In this document: positions 38,232 through 47,899 of the stretch, piece after piece | How the letters are laid out: each line of letters begins with the position of its first letter | How positions within the stretch are numbered: position 1 is the stretch's first letter | Source of the DNA: Hanamia caeni | Lineage (GTDB): Bacteria; Bacteroidota; Bacteroidia; Chitinophagales; Chitinophagaceae | Assembly (NCBI RefSeq): GCF_003721595.1 | Contig: NZ_RJJR01000002.1 | Coordinates: 62,001-126,000 of the forward strand | Length of the DNA: 64,000 bases | Direction: 5' to 3' | Position numbers and translations under genes: made by a program | The notes under the pieces: generated by a model | Database searches by the model: none | What the model was told of the DNA's origin: nothing | The model's input: the letters and a program-made list of their open reading frames with translations, nothing else

Positions 38232-38526
38232 AATAATAGAAGATCGGCAGCGGAAGAATTTATTTCGAGCATCTCCGAAAATCTAAAAAAGCAGATTTGG
38301 CCGGCATTACTTGATTTATTAACGGCCAAATGTTCAATAAAAAAGCACATTTGGCCATCATTAAAAGACAAATCTTTTCCTTAAAGCCGCTGTTGATGAT
38401 CTGATGTCAATAGCACTGAATTATAATAGCATTCATTTACTTGGGAAATCACTTACAGAAGGATCTGAAAATATCCACGAACTTCGCATGTTCGCACATA
38501 AATCCTGCATCTGCATTAGAATATAG
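38232..38526 (+). pseudogene. Possible frameshifted gene remnant before the integrase
   Basis: Two open frames overlap by a few codons with a one-base shift: 38232-38384 (50 codons, ends KKHIWPSLKDKSFP) and 38371-38526 (51 codons, from NLFLKAAVDD). Neither has a good start. Joined, they would give about 97 residues that read as ordinary protein. I do not recognise a family. The region also holds the repeat ATTTGGCCG/CGGCCAAAT (38295-38303, 38323-38331). It could equally be non-coding. Confidence 0.25.
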
Positions 38527-38528
38527 TT

Positions 38529-39755
38529 TTAACCAACATTTTTAAATGCAAGTAAAGAATTTGAAAATTCTTTTTTCATTTCATTCTCGAAGCTGTCCAA
38601 ATAGCTCTCAGTAGTTTTTACATCTGTATGTCCCAGCGCCTCAGAAATAAATTCGATACTGGCCCCTGAACGCTTTAAAACAGTGGAGAAAGAATGGCGT
38701 GCACTGTAAGTTGTAACATGCTCTTCAATTCCTGCTTCAATACATATTGATTTGATTCCGTCATTTACATCTCTTATAAATTCTTTAATACGATCTCTTT
38801 GTTGTGAGGGAGTTAATCCGGGTTTTAAGACTGGGAAAATATAGTTTTCCCTGCTCTTATCCCAGTTACTCCATTTTCTTATAATTGCTCTTATATCATC
38901 ATTAATATATACAGTAATTAACTTTGGATTTGTTCGTGTACTTCTTATTGTTTTAGCTCTTTCAAAGGTTAAAAATTCGTCAGAAATATTTTTGAATTTT
39001 AGTAAGGCAATGTCTTTCATATTCATCCCGTTAGCAAAGTAGCTAAATAACCAAAAAGCCCTGGCTTTTGCTTCTAATCCTTTTTCCTGTTTCGGCTGAT
39101 AAAAATAAATCTTGCCCATATCTTGAAGTTTGAGAGCTTTTTTTATGTTTTTGCTTACGGGCATTTGGTATTTTCTTTTGCCGAAAGGATAGTAATCTAG
39201 TGAAATAATTTTTCTGTAAATCGCTTCATTAAATATTGCTCTAAGACACCTGCAATAAATGCCTACAGTTGTTATAGAGCGGCCTCTTTCAAGCATCCAC
39301 GTTTCATATCGAAATAGAAAAGTATCACTTACATCTTCGAATCGCAAATTTTTTTTAAACAGTAAAAGACTTTGAAGACTGGATTTATAATTGTCGGCAG
39401 TACCGACCCGGCACTGGGCCATTAATTTATCTATTATTTCTACATAAAGGGTTTCAACGTACGTTGCATCATAGGTTTTCTGTTTAAATTTTTCAATAAA
39501 AACAGGGAAGTTAAAAGGCCGCACGATTTTTATTATTGAATTTGCCTTCGCTTCCAATTCTAAAAGATTTTCTTTAATGTCAAGCAATTCTTTACTGATG
39601 CGTCTGGAAGATAATTTTTCAAAATCTTCTTTAGAAAGATCAATGCCGGTTTCCATATATTTTGATCTGCGGTCAAAAGTTACCCTGACTTTGACAGGGT
39701 ACAAATTATTTTTTTTAACCCTGCGCAAATCGTGAAAAATATTTACTGTTACCAT
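38529..39755 (-). CDS. Tyrosine integrase of the element
   Basis: The 408-residue protein has the Bacteroidota phage-integrase layout: an Arm-DNA-binding N-terminal domain (1-100), a SAM-like core-binding domain (about 105-190) and a catalytic domain. The latter shows the first part NGMNMKDIALLKF, the HxxR-type region TYSARHSFST, ALGHTDVKTTESYLD with His and the nucleophile Tyr. All catalytic positions appear present. Reading toward the island interior, it lies 250 bases from attR. The N-terminal arm domain fits the paired 11-mers near each end of the element. Confidence 0.95.
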   Translation of the reverse strand: MVTVNIFHDLRRVKKNNLYPVKVRVTFDRRSKYMETGIDLSKEDFEKLSSRRISKELLDIKENLLELEAKANSIIKIVRPFNFPVFIEKFKQKTYDATYVETLYVEIIDKLMAQCRVGTADNYKSSLQSLLLFKKNLRFEDVSDTFLFRYETWMLERGRSITTVGIYCRCLRAIFNEAIYRKIISLDYYPFGKRKYQMPVSKNIKKALKLQDMGKIYFYQPKQEKGLEAKARAFWLFSYFANGMNMKDIALLKFKNISDEFLTFERAKTIRSTRTNPKLITVYINDDIRAIIRKWSNWDKSRENYIFPVLKPGLTPSQQRDRIKEFIRDVNDGIKSICIEAGIEEHVTTYSARHSFSTVLKRSGASIEFISEALGHTDVKTTESYLDSFENEMKKEFSNSLLAFKNVG

Positions 39756-39854
39756 GAGGAAAAATTTTATGAAGAAGTAAATTGGCTTCTATTTTTATAG
39801 CTTGTTATAAGAACAGAAACGGGCGGAAAATTTGTATAAAAAAGTACCTTAAAA

Positions 39855-39877
39855 TTTGCAAACAATTTGCAAACAAA
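39855..39877 (+). repeat. Right arm-type site: two tandem TTTGCAAACAA units
   Basis: Identical to 20230-20252 over 23 bases. It lies 100 bases upstream of the integrase start and 126 bases inside attR. In the excised circle the two sites would flank the 43-bp core, as in attP of lambda-type elements. Confidence 0.7.
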
Positions 39878-40002
39878 TATAGGTTAAATAGCAAAAGGCT
39901 GAGTGAATCTGAAAAATTATTTTTTTCTGAAACTCTTTACTGACCTGTATTTCAGGTAAAATAAGTCAACTTAGATAAAGCTAAAAAAAGCCGATTTAGA
40001 AT

Positions 40003-40045
40003 CTCATAATCAGGTGGTCCCAGGTTCAAGTCCTGGTGGGCCCAC
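40003..40045 (+). repeat. attR: 43-bp direct repeat of the tRNA 3' half
   Basis: Exact copy of 20140-20182. It is the displaced original end of the tRNA gene and is followed by its original terminator. The 5' half of the tRNA is absent here, so this is not a second tRNA gene. Confidence 0.93.
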
Positions 40046-40056
40046 GTGAAAAGTCA

Positions 40057-40092
40057 AGCATTTATGAAGTAATATTTGTAAATGCTTTTTTT
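40057..40092 (+). terminator. Original terminator of the tRNA gene, stranded at the right end
   Basis: A perfect 8-bp stem (AGCATTTA at 40057-40064, TAAATGCT at 40079-40086) is followed by a T-run. Together with attR it shows the chromosome side of the insertion. From 40093 to 40552 I see nothing supportable except A/T-rich sequence. Confidence 0.6.
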
Positions 40093-40552
40093 ATTTGCGA
40101 ATAAGGAGATATCAAAACATCTTTTCTTATCTGTTTTTGGCCACCGATGAGAAAAATAGATAATAGATAAAGAATTCCTTCCTTACAAAAAGAGTTTTCC
40201 AGAAATTGACTTGATAATTTCATTTTATCACATTTTAAATTAAAAGTTTAAAAAATAAATAGAAATAGATAAACCGTCTCTAAGTGCAATTGCTAGCCTG
40301 GCATTTTAAAAGAAAAAATAAAGATGTCTTCAGATTTCTGATGTTTTAGATGCATTTAAAAACAAACTCAAAGAAAAGAACAACCTTTTTATTTTAAATC
40401 ACGATAAGTATTGGAAAGGGTTCTTATACTGTAAAAGTAACAGTAGATTTTACGATCCGTGGCGTGATCAAAAACGTATGGACCGGTAGGCATGTCTTTA
40501 AATTGTTTTTTCCAATTTCGCCACGATAATTTATTAATTACAATTCCAGATC

Positions 40553-42256
40553 TTGAAAAAAACGATAACAAATATATTCTCCATTCTCACCGGAAAGGAA
40601 AAGAGTAAAATAATACAACTTATTTTCCTCAATATTTTAGTAAGCATATTGGATATAGGTTTCCTGGCGATGTTATTATTGGTGATCCAATTTTATACAA
40701 ATCCGGCAAACTCAATATCAACTTATCGGTCATTTGATATTTTTGAACAATCTCCGCTTCTTCTGATAACCGTTTTTTTTATTCTCTTCAGCATAAAGAA
40801 CTATTTCGCATTCCGGGTTATGCGGATGCAATTAAAATTTGTTTACCGGGTGTCATCAAGGCTTTCGGAAAAAAATTTAGCCGGTTATCTTAACGGGGAT
40901 TATAATAATTATGTCAATGTTGATTCGTCTGTCCATATACGTAGAATCAGCCAGCAGCCTGTTGAATTTGGACATTATGTTTTAGGAGGATTTCAACAGA
41001 TCTTAAGCCAGTCTGTTTTAATCCTGATAACAATTATAGCAATATTGATTTATAATCCTGTTTTATTCGCCCTGCTTTTTGTCATTCTTGCACCTCCCAT
41101 TATTCTCATTAGCTTTTTAATGAAAAAAAGAATCAACTCAATCCGTAAAACAGCAAAGGACATCAGCGAAAAAACGATTCAATACCTGAAGGAAGCTTTA
41201 ACAGGTTTTATTGAAAGTAATTTATATAACGGTAAACCTTTTTTTTCAAAAAGGTATAACGTATCGCAATCACAATTTAATGATGTTCTTTCTGAACAAT
41301 TAGTAGTTCAGAATATGCCATCGAGGGTTATTGAAATGTTTGCCATTTTAGGATTGCTGATCCTGATTCTTATTCATTCGTTTACTGCTAATACAAACTC
41401 AATTTCAATAATTACTTTAGGAGCCTTTATCGCAGCGGCTTACAAGATAATTCCAGGCATTGTAAAAATTTTAATAAGCAGTGGACAAATAAATACTTAT
41501 GAATTTACAATTGATTATTTGGTAAAAAATAAATCGCTTAGTCCTAAAAATATTTCTGAAAAAAAGCTTCCGCTACATTCTATTGAATTTAAAAATGTTT
41601 CTTTTCATTTCAAAGTTGAGCCTGTTTTGAAAGAGCTTTCTTTTTTTGTTTCAAAAGGAGATTTTGTTGGCTTATCAGGAATTTCAGGAAAAGGGAAAAC
41701 AACAATGATGAATTTGTTATTGGGATTTTTAGAACCTGCTGAAGGAAGAATTTTGGTAAATGGGACTCCAACTGAAATGCAGCAAAGACAAGCCTTTTGG
41801 GAAAATATTTCCTATGTTAAACAACAACCATTACTAATCTATGATACTATTTTGAAGAATATCACTTTAAATGAAAGCATTTTCGATTTTCAAAAATTAG
41901 AAGAATTGCTGCGGGTAACAGGATTGAAAGAAACCGTATCTAAGTTTCCAGAGGGATATAATAAGATTATTACAGAAGAAGGAAAAAATTTAAGTGGCGG
42001 ACAGCGCCAGCGAATCGCCATTGCAAGAGCTTTATATAAAGATGCTGATCTCATCATTCTTGATGAACCCTTTAGCGAGCTTGACAGATATTCCGAAGAT
42101 TGTTTGATTAAATATTTTAGTCAATTAGCGAGCCACGGAAAGATAATCATCCTGATCACCCACAATAAAGAAAGCCTCTTATTATGCAACAAAATTATTT
42201 CCTTAGATGAAAAAAGATCAGCGCTCATTGGTGATATTGACTCCTGGCTTTCCTGA
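40553..42256 (+). CDS. ABC transporter, exporter type (membrane and ATPase domains fused)
   Basis: The 567-residue protein has five or six transmembrane helices in the first 310 residues and an ATPase domain in the last 230. Walker A is GISGKGKTT, the signature is LSGGQRQRIAIARALY, Walker B is LIILDEPFSELD and the switch His is in ILITHNKES. It is of the MsbA/half-transporter type, which would act as a homodimer to export lipid-linked glycans, lipids or peptides. The start is TTG at 40553. It is the first gene of the surface-polysaccharide locus, and its end overlaps the next gene by 50 bases in another frame. Confidence 0.88.
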   Translation: MKKTITNIFSILTGKEKSKIIQLIFLNILVSILDIGFLAMLLLVIQFYTNPANSISTYRSFDIFEQSPLLLITVFFILFSIKNYFAFRVMRMQLKFVYRVSSRLSEKNLAGYLNGDYNNYVNVDSSVHIRRISQQPVEFGHYVLGGFQQILSQSVLILITIIAILIYNPVLFALLFVILAPPIILISFLMKKRINSIRKTAKDISEKTIQYLKEALTGFIESNLYNGKPFFSKRYNVSQSQFNDVLSEQLVVQNMPSRVIEMFAILGLLILILIHSFTANTNSISIITLGAFIAAAYKIIPGIVKILISSGQINTYEFTIDYLVKNKSLSPKNISEKKLPLHSIEFKNVSFHFKVEPVLKELSFFVSKGDFVGLSGISGKGKTTMMNLLLGFLEPAEGRILVNGTPTEMQQRQAFWENISYVKQQPLLIYDTILKNITLNESIFDFQKLEELLRVTGLKETVSKFPEGYNKIITEEGKNLSGGQRQRIAIARALYKDADLIILDEPFSELDRYSEDCLIKYFSQLASHGKIIILITHNKESLLLCNKIISLDEKRSALIGDIDSWLS

Positions 42257-43280
42257 AGACGAACTGGATACTTCCTGCCTTCCTTTTCTTCAAGGTCTTA
42301 TCAGGACACTCAACAAAGATTTTTCTTGTATCAAAATCATTGTTGTGACTTTTCAATATCCTTATACATTGGCAGAATATATCTGGAATGGAAACACCAT
42401 TTTTTCTTTTGGAGGAAGGAACAAAGGAAAATTATCGAGACGGTTTTTATGGTTCAGAGTTTGGCGAAAATTAAAAAGACTCAAAAAGGAAAGTAATGTG
42501 ATCGGTTTATTTTCTTTATGGCTTGGTGAATGTGCTTTCATAGGCCATCGCTTTGGAAAAAGATTTCGAATACCGCATTACAGCTGGATCGCAGGCCAGG
42601 ATGCAAAAGAAGGAAATAAATTTGTTGCTAAAATAAAACCGTCTTCTAAGGAGCTGATTGCCATATCTGATTTTATTGCGGATGAGTTTTTTAAAAATTA
42701 TTTAATTCGTCCTGCTCACATTATTCCAAATGGTATTGAACAGAAATTATTTGAAAAAGGTTCTTCTCAAAGGACGATAGATGTGCTTGGAGCTGGCTCT
42801 TTAATTCCTTTGAAACAATATAATGTTTTCGTTGGTTGTATCTTCCGGTTAAAAGAATATTTCCCTCACATTTGTTCTATCATTGCAGGCAAAGGCGAGC
42901 AGGGATCTGTATTGCAAAAAAAAGTGCGGGAATACGGTCTCTCCAACAATGTTTTTTTAAATGGTGAAATGACTCATCAAAATCTTTTGCTGCTGATGCA
43001 ACAATCAAAAATTTTTCTTCATTCATCTTCGTATGAAGGTTTTAGCATGGTTTGCCTGGAAGCTCTATATGCCGGTTGCCATGTCATTAGTTTTTGTAAA
43101 CCAATGAATGTTGATTTTGACCATTGGCATATTGTAAAAACTGAAGAAGAGATGATTGAAAAAGCACATCAAATCCTTTCTTGTCCAGATCTTGAATATA
43201 AATCAGTGATGCCTTATGCGATAAATGAAACTGCAAAATCAGTGATGAATTTATTTCTTAGTAAGGCTCTCACAAATTGA
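42207..43280 (+). CDS. Glycosyltransferase family 4 (GT-B)
   Basis: The 357-residue protein has the two-domain GT-B plan. The C-terminal donor-binding domain shows IPNGIEQKLFEKG, VLGAGSLIPLKQYN, NGEMTHQNLL and the EX7E region SSYEGFSMVCLEALYAG. GT4 enzymes retain the anomeric configuration and use nucleotide-sugar donors. The acceptor is unknown, presumably a growing surface glycan. It starts inside the ABC transporter gene with a 50-base overlap, so the pair is coupled. Confidence 0.88.
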   Translation: MKKDQRSLVILTPGFPEDELDTSCLPFLQGLIRTLNKDFSCIKIIVVTFQYPYTLAEYIWNGNTIFSFGGRNKGKLSRRFLWFRVWRKLKRLKKESNVIGLFSLWLGECAFIGHRFGKRFRIPHYSWIAGQDAKEGNKFVAKIKPSSKELIAISDFIADEFFKNYLIRPAHIIPNGIEQKLFEKGSSQRTIDVLGAGSLIPLKQYNVFVGCIFRLKEYFPHICSIIAGKGEQGSVLQKKVREYGLSNNVFLNGEMTHQNLLLLMQQSKIFLHSSSYEGFSMVCLEALYAGCHVISFCKPMNVDFDHWHIVKTEEEMIEKAHQILSCPDLEYKSVMPYAINETAKSVMNLFLSKALTN

Positions 43281-44363
43281 ATAAAGATTATCAGCAATTG
43301 ATTTAAATGAAAGAGAATGATTTAAATGAGTGATAATTGATTTGGTCAATGTTTCTCTTTCAATATTTTTTAAATTCAATAAAGTATTCAATAAGCTTTC
43401 CGGATTTCCCGGTTCAAATAAATGTCCGAATTTTCCATCATCCGTTATTTTTTTGAAAGAAGGAATTTCGGTAACAATAGGAATACAACCACATGACATC
43501 GCTTCTATCAGCGCATATCCACTTCCTTCTTTATGGCTTGCAGAAATAAAAAAATCAGCGGCATTATACCAGGTTTCTAACTCATCATGATTTACTTTTC
43601 CTTTCAGTATCACCGCTTTTTTTAAATGTTCATTTTCTTCTAATTTTCGCTGGATCACCGGCAATAATTCTTCCGTGTGAAAGATCATAAACAAGCGTGC
43701 TTCCGGATAAATAATAATGTATTTTTCAAAAGCATTAATGACAGTTATTGGATCTTTGCCCTTGTTTAATCTTCCTACCCATAAGAAATTTTGATTTCCT
43801 TTAAAAGATAGCTGGCGCCTGCATTCCAGCTTATCTTTTACAGTAAAAAAGGTGGAAGCCTCCAGCAATTCAGAACACTTTTTTTTATCCCGAATTATTT
43901 TTGTGTCAATCCATTCGGCGGCATTTTCGATACTTGTAAAAAGGTACGCATCAATGAAATGATCTGCTATTTTCTGAAAAGATTTCTTAATGCCGGTAAA
44001 TGGTCTTTCGCCATGGTGCTGTACAATTATTTTTGTTTTTTTTGGCAGTATTAATTTCAAAGCAATTAATTGTAACGGAAAAATTAATCCCTGAACTAAG
44101 ATAATATCCAAGTTTTGTTTGTGAATATGGCGATGTGTTTTGCAAGGAATATGCAGAAATCTGTTTTTGCTTTTAAAGAAAACATACTTCACACCATTGA
44201 TGCACTTTTCGCCTTCATAGTTAGAGTGTTTGATCAGTTGAATTGACAATTTTTCCTTTATGAAATCTACAAAGCCGATTGATGCTTTCTGCAATTCCAA
44301 TACTTCTTCCGGATTAGATATGTTAGAATGAGTGTGATAATTCAGGTCAATCAGACTGATCAT
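43251..44363 (-). CDS. Glycosyltransferase family 4 (GT-B)
   Basis: The 370-residue protein has an N-terminal acceptor domain (IIVQHHGERPFTGIKK, FTSIENAAEW) and a donor domain with LWVGRLNKGKDPITVI, KGKVNHDELETWYN and the EX7E glutamates in SHKEGSGYALIEAMSCG. It is most likely a sugar transferase of the same glycan pathway. It overlaps the facing GT4 gene by 30 bases tail to tail and precedes the amidohydrolase's 3' end by 9 bases. Confidence 0.88.
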   Translation of the reverse strand: MISLIDLNYHTHSNISNPEEVLELQKASIGFVDFIKEKLSIQLIKHSNYEGEKCINGVKYVFFKSKNRFLHIPCKTHRHIHKQNLDIILVQGLIFPLQLIALKLILPKKTKIIVQHHGERPFTGIKKSFQKIADHFIDAYLFTSIENAAEWIDTKIIRDKKKCSELLEASTFFTVKDKLECRRQLSFKGNQNFLWVGRLNKGKDPITVINAFEKYIIIYPEARLFMIFHTEELLPVIQRKLEENEHLKKAVILKGKVNHDELETWYNAADFFISASHKEGSGYALIEAMSCGCIPIVTEIPSFKKITDDGKFGHLFEPGNPESLLNTLLNLKNIERETLTKSIITHLNHSLSFKSIADNLYSICESLTKK

Positions 44364-44372
44364 AAATTAATT

Positions 44373-45530
44373 TTAAATACTAACGGGAAAATTAACCTCG
44401 GGATAATAACTTTTTACTTCTCTTATTAATTTAGGCACATCTCCATAAACATATTTCCAGTTTCCGTCGATATTTATTTTGCTGAATTGTGAAATGGGAA
44501 AATCATAAACGACTAACTGATCTTTTATTTCCTCATCAAACAAACGAATTTCCCCGCGATGCAAAACCAATTGTATACTTTTAGGATTCAACGAATAAAA
44601 TGCATCAAGACCTTTGCCATTAATAGGTTTGGCAATTACCATGTCAGCACTTTTATTGACTGAAATGATTCTAATATGATTTTGTTTCCAGGCAACAGAA
44701 GGGGTTTTTGTAAGTGAATTAAATAATTCGCTATCATTCATCATTCCTGTTTTCCTTGCCAATCGCAGATGATTCCATAAATTCCAATCTGCAGTTAATG
44801 TAGAATCAGTTCCAAAAAGAATTAAGGTTTTTGTCTTTAATCTTTTGATGTCGGCAGTCGCATTCAGCAAAAAAAAGTTGGAAGCCGGACACCAAATCAA
44901 TGCTTTAAAATTTTTTGCCTGCTGTTCATCCATTGCAACGCCGTGTACAGTAAACAGGCTTTTATTGAAGAAATTTGTTTTTATCAACGTGGTAATTTCT
45001 TTATGAGCCATCTCATCTGTTCCTTCACCAATATGGATTACATACGGTTGTCTCTTTGCAAAAAAATTATTAAGTTTTAATTGCCAGTGTTTCTCAAACC
45101 GGATAGAATGCAAAGAATAGTTATCCTGGAGAACGGTAATGAAAGGATCGCTAATTTTTAATTTTGCTCCGTGATTTACAACAGTTGTAATTCCATTCAA
45201 CAGGTTCTTATAAAGCCCCCATTGTATTCTGAGATGTTGCGGGATTTTTAAAACATTATTGATGGATTCTTTATTTTCACAATGGATATCTTTTCCCCAT
45301 TCAGCATAATTATTGTAAATGCGGTTGCCGGTTTGAGGAAATAAATTAAAATCAAGATGGTCGTGAGAGTTGATCAAGCCAGGAAAAGCAAGGGCATTTT
45401 TAAATTCAATTTTAATTTCTGCTGAGTTCCCCTGATTATTTTTTTCAGCAACAGATTTTATTTTTCCATCTGCAACCTGGATATGTTGCATTCCTTCACT
45501 TCCAATAATGTTGACACTATTTAACCACAT
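44373..45530 (-). CDS. Amidohydrolase-family protein (SsnA/guanine-deaminase-like)
   Basis: The 385-residue protein has the composite beta domain at both ends and a TIM barrel with metal site: HDHLDFN (HxH), HIGEGTDE, TVHGVAMDE and the Asp in LFGTDSTLTA. The pattern fits deaminases or hydrolases that act on C-N bonds of cyclic or amide substrates. The barrel is short (about 385 against 420-450 residues). It overlaps the methyltransferase upstream by 14 bases. In a polysaccharide locus such an enzyme is unexpected; it points to a modified small molecule or nucleotide-like group. Confidence 0.82.
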   Translation of the reverse strand: MWLNSVNIIGSEGMQHIQVADGKIKSVAEKNNQGNSAEIKIEFKNALAFPGLINSHDHLDFNLFPQTGNRIYNNYAEWGKDIHCENKESINNVLKIPQHLRIQWGLYKNLLNGITTVVNHGAKLKISDPFITVLQDNYSLHSIRFEKHWQLKLNNFFAKRQPYVIHIGEGTDEMAHKEITTLIKTNFFNKSLFTVHGVAMDEQQAKNFKALIWCPASNFFLLNATADIKRLKTKTLILFGTDSTLTADWNLWNHLRLARKTGMMNDSELFNSLTKTPSVAWKQNHIRIISVNKSADMVIAKPINGKGLDAFYSLNPKSIQLVLHRGEIRLFDEEIKDQLVVYDFPISQFSKINIDGNWKYVYGDVPKLIREVKSYYPEVNFPVSI

Positions 45531-46260
45531 CCGGTTTCTTTAAATGAATTCCATAAATGATTGGCGTTCCTTTCCAGGATTCATAAACGTGAAGTGCGCT
45601 TTGTTTTTCGTAAAAAGGCCTGGCAGATTCGTCAATTGACTTTTCAATAAAATGAATCACTTCTAAATCAAGTTGCCTTGCAATGCCTTTTAATTTTTCA
45701 ATTGAATGAACATAATTTTTCACAGCAATTTTTTTACCATGATAATTAAATGTTCTTCTACCGCCTTTTGCCAAAGCAGTTGGGTGATAATCTGTAATAA
45801 TTATTTCTCCGCCAGACTTTAAAATCCGGCTCCATTCGTGTAATGCCTTTTCTGCATTTTTAATATGAGCAATGGTAAGCGTAGAAAAAATCATGTCATA
45901 CGATTGGTTCTCTAATTCTTTTAACTCATCATTTATTAAATGGTGGGTTTCTGACTCCGGGAATTTTTGTTTCAATATGCTCAGCATTCCTTCAGATACG
46001 TCAAAACCAATTATTTTTTTTGGTTCCCGCTCATAAATTTTTTTCCAGTGCCTACCGGTTCCGCAGCCAATGTCAGCGATTATTTTATTGTGTAAATCCA
46101 TAGTATTTATCAGCCTTGAAAATATATCCTCATCCCATGCCAGCATCATGTTATCGGGCTGCGAATCATAATCAGCAGCCCATAAATCGTACGCCCCATC
46201 TGGCTTTGAAACTAAATTGCTTTTTAAGGAAAGAGAATTGAATTTTTGAAATAGATTCAT
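45517..46260 (-). CDS. SAM-dependent methyltransferase (class I)
   Basis: The 247-residue protein has the Rossmann methyltransferase core: motif I in IADIGCGTGRHW, the acidic residue after strand 2 in IIGFDVSEGML, and motif II/III in MIFSTLTIAHIKNAEKAL. Residues 155-235 form a C-terminal cap. The substrate is unknown. The start codon lies 67 bases from an inverted repeat and 125 bases from the start of the divergent radical SAM gene. It is co-transcribed with the amidohydrolase. Confidence 0.88.
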   Translation of the reverse strand: MNLFQKFNSLSLKSNLVSKPDGAYDLWAADYDSQPDNMMLAWDEDIFSRLINTMDLHNKIIADIGCGTGRHWKKIYEREPKKIIGFDVSEGMLSILKQKFPESETHHLINDELKELENQSYDMIFSTLTIAHIKNAEKALHEWSRILKSGGEIIITDYHPTALAKGGRRTFNYHGKKIAVKNYVHSIEKLKGIARQLDLEVIHFIEKSIDESARPFYEKQSALHVYESWKGTPIIYGIHLKKPDVVK

Positions 46261-46323
46261 TTGCTTTTAATTATTTCTGATAAACGACAGTTGCCGAAGA
46301 TTAAAACGTACAAAGCTGTCATA

Positions 46324-46355
46324 AAGGTTGCCAACCTTTCAAGGTTGGCAACCTT
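46324..46355. repeat. Perfect 15-bp inverted repeat between divergent genes
   Basis: AAGGTTGCCAACCTT at 46324-46338 and its exact reverse complement at 46341-46355 with two bases between. Each arm is itself nearly palindromic. It could be a dispersed repeat unit or a cruciform/regulatory site; no second copy is in this window. Confidence 0.7.
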
Positions 46356-46384
46356 CCTTGCAAATATTTCGTTTGGAACAAAGT

Positions 46385-47884
46385 ATGAACCAGATACTTT
46401 TATTTAATCCACGCAGCGCCATAGTTAAACATCGCATTCCGAATTCTATTATGAATATTGCCGCTTCCGTTGATGGAACTTATGAATGGACAATCGTTGA
46501 TGGGAACCGCGAGGAACATCCTTATGAAAAAATAAAAAGTTACCTGTCTACAGGAAAATATAAATATATTGGCTTTACCGTGATGCCGGGCCCGCAGACT
46601 AAACAAGCCATTCCTTTTGCAAAAAAAATTAAAGAAGAATTTGCAGATACTGTAATGATTTGGGGTGGTTATTTTCCTACAAGTCATTACAAAGTTGTAT
46701 TGAATTCCGGCTATGTTGATTTTGTGATCAATGGCCCGGGTGATGCGGCTTTTCCTCAACTAATCGAGGCGTTAGAAAATAATAAACCGTACGAATTGAT
46801 CAAAAATCTTGTTTATAAATATGATGGTAAAATCGTCAAAAACCATAAGCAGGATTTGTTAGACCAGGACACTCTTCCGTCATTGCCCTACGATAAATTG
46901 CACCAGATTTATTCAATCGAAAAGTATCTCGGCAAAACTTATTTGGGAAATAAAACATTGGCTTACCATTCGAGTATTGGGTGTCCTTTTACCTGTTCAT
47001 TTTGTGCGGTGGTGCCCACTTATGAAGCAAGATGGAAAGCAAAATCAGCAGAACATGTTTATCGTGATATAAAATATATCAAGGACAAGTGGGGAGCCGA
47101 TGCCATTGAATTTCACGACAACAATTTTTTTGTTTCCGAAAAAAGAGCGGTTGCATTTGCAAAGCTGATAAAGCCGGAAAAGATGAACTGGTGGGGAATG
47201 GCGCGAATTGACACAATGGATAAATTTAAAGATGAATCACTAGCGCTTATTCGGGAAGCAGGCTGTAAAATAATTTTCTTTGGCGCTGAAAGCGGCAATG
47301 ATAAAGTGTTACATCAATTAGATAAGGGCGGCACACAAACCGGTGCGCAGATAATCCGCTTTGCAGAACGCTTAAAAAAATTTGATATTATTCCAGAATA
47401 TTCTTTTGTACTCGGAACTCCCGCTTCAACCACAGAGGAAGTAATGCAGCAAATTGAATTTGATATCAACTTCATTAAAAAAGTAAAAGCGGTAAATCCA
47501 AAAACTGAAATTGTTTTATACACTTATAGCCCGGTGCCCACCGAAGGTTCTGATTTATACAATGAAGTTCTTGCTTCAGGGTTCGCTTATCCTCAAAAAC
47601 TGGAAGATTGGGTAAGCCCACAATGGGAAAAATTTGACTTGCGAAAAAATCCTTTGACACCGTGGCTGCTGCCGGAAATGATTGATAAGATCAGAAATTT
47701 TGAAACAGTTTTAAATGGCTGTTACCCAACCGTTTCTGATATCCGTCTCAATAATCTGAAACGGAGTACGATGAAGCTGATTGCAGGTTTGAGATATAGA
47801 ATGAATTTTTATCAATATCCTTACGAGATAAAACTATTGCAACGTGTCTGGAAATATCGTCAACCGGAAATACAGGGATTTTAA
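46385..47884 (+). CDS. B12-binding-domain radical SAM protein
   Basis: About 499 residues from the ATG at 46385. A longer frame from a TTG at 46328 would run through the inverted repeat and adds nothing typical. Residues 1-150 form a cobalamin-binding-type Rossmann domain (ILLFNPRSA, MIWGGYFPT). The radical SAM core has CPFTCSFC (CxxxCxxC), then HDNNFF, and FFGAESGNDKVLHQLDKGG. A B12-ligating DxHxxG motif is not evident. Such enzymes methylate or rearrange unreactive carbons, or form C-C bonds in lipids and natural products. It begins a five-gene plus-strand run. Confidence 0.88.
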   Translation: MNQILLFNPRSAIVKHRIPNSIMNIAASVDGTYEWTIVDGNREEHPYEKIKSYLSTGKYKYIGFTVMPGPQTKQAIPFAKKIKEEFADTVMIWGGYFPTSHYKVVLNSGYVDFVINGPGDAAFPQLIEALENNKPYELIKNLVYKYDGKIVKNHKQDLLDQDTLPSLPYDKLHQIYSIEKYLGKTYLGNKTLAYHSSIGCPFTCSFCAVVPTYEARWKAKSAEHVYRDIKYIKDKWGADAIEFHDNNFFVSEKRAVAFAKLIKPEKMNWWGMARIDTMDKFKDESLALIREAGCKIIFFGAESGNDKVLHQLDKGGTQTGAQIIRFAERLKKFDIIPEYSFVLGTPASTTEEVMQQIEFDINFIKKVKAVNPKTEIVLYTYSPVPTEGSDLYNEVLASGFAYPQKLEDWVSPQWEKFDLRKNPLTPWLLPEMIDKIRNFETVLNGCYPTVSDIRLNNLKRSTMKLIAGLRYRMNFYQYPYEIKLLQRVWKYRQPEIQGF

Positions 47885-47899
47885 ATTTTAATATAATTT

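Noticed and set aside
38281..38360. CRISPR-like repeats of the ATTTGGCC word
   Set aside because: Three short words at uneven spacing and orientation, no regular spacers, no cas genes in the window.
40003..40045. Second tRNA gene at the right end of the element
   Set aside because: Only the 3' half is present; it is the attachment-site duplicate.
46328..46384. N-terminal extension of the B12-radical SAM protein from a TTG
   Set aside because: These codons are the inverted repeat; the family's start ILLFNP begins right after the ATG at 46385.
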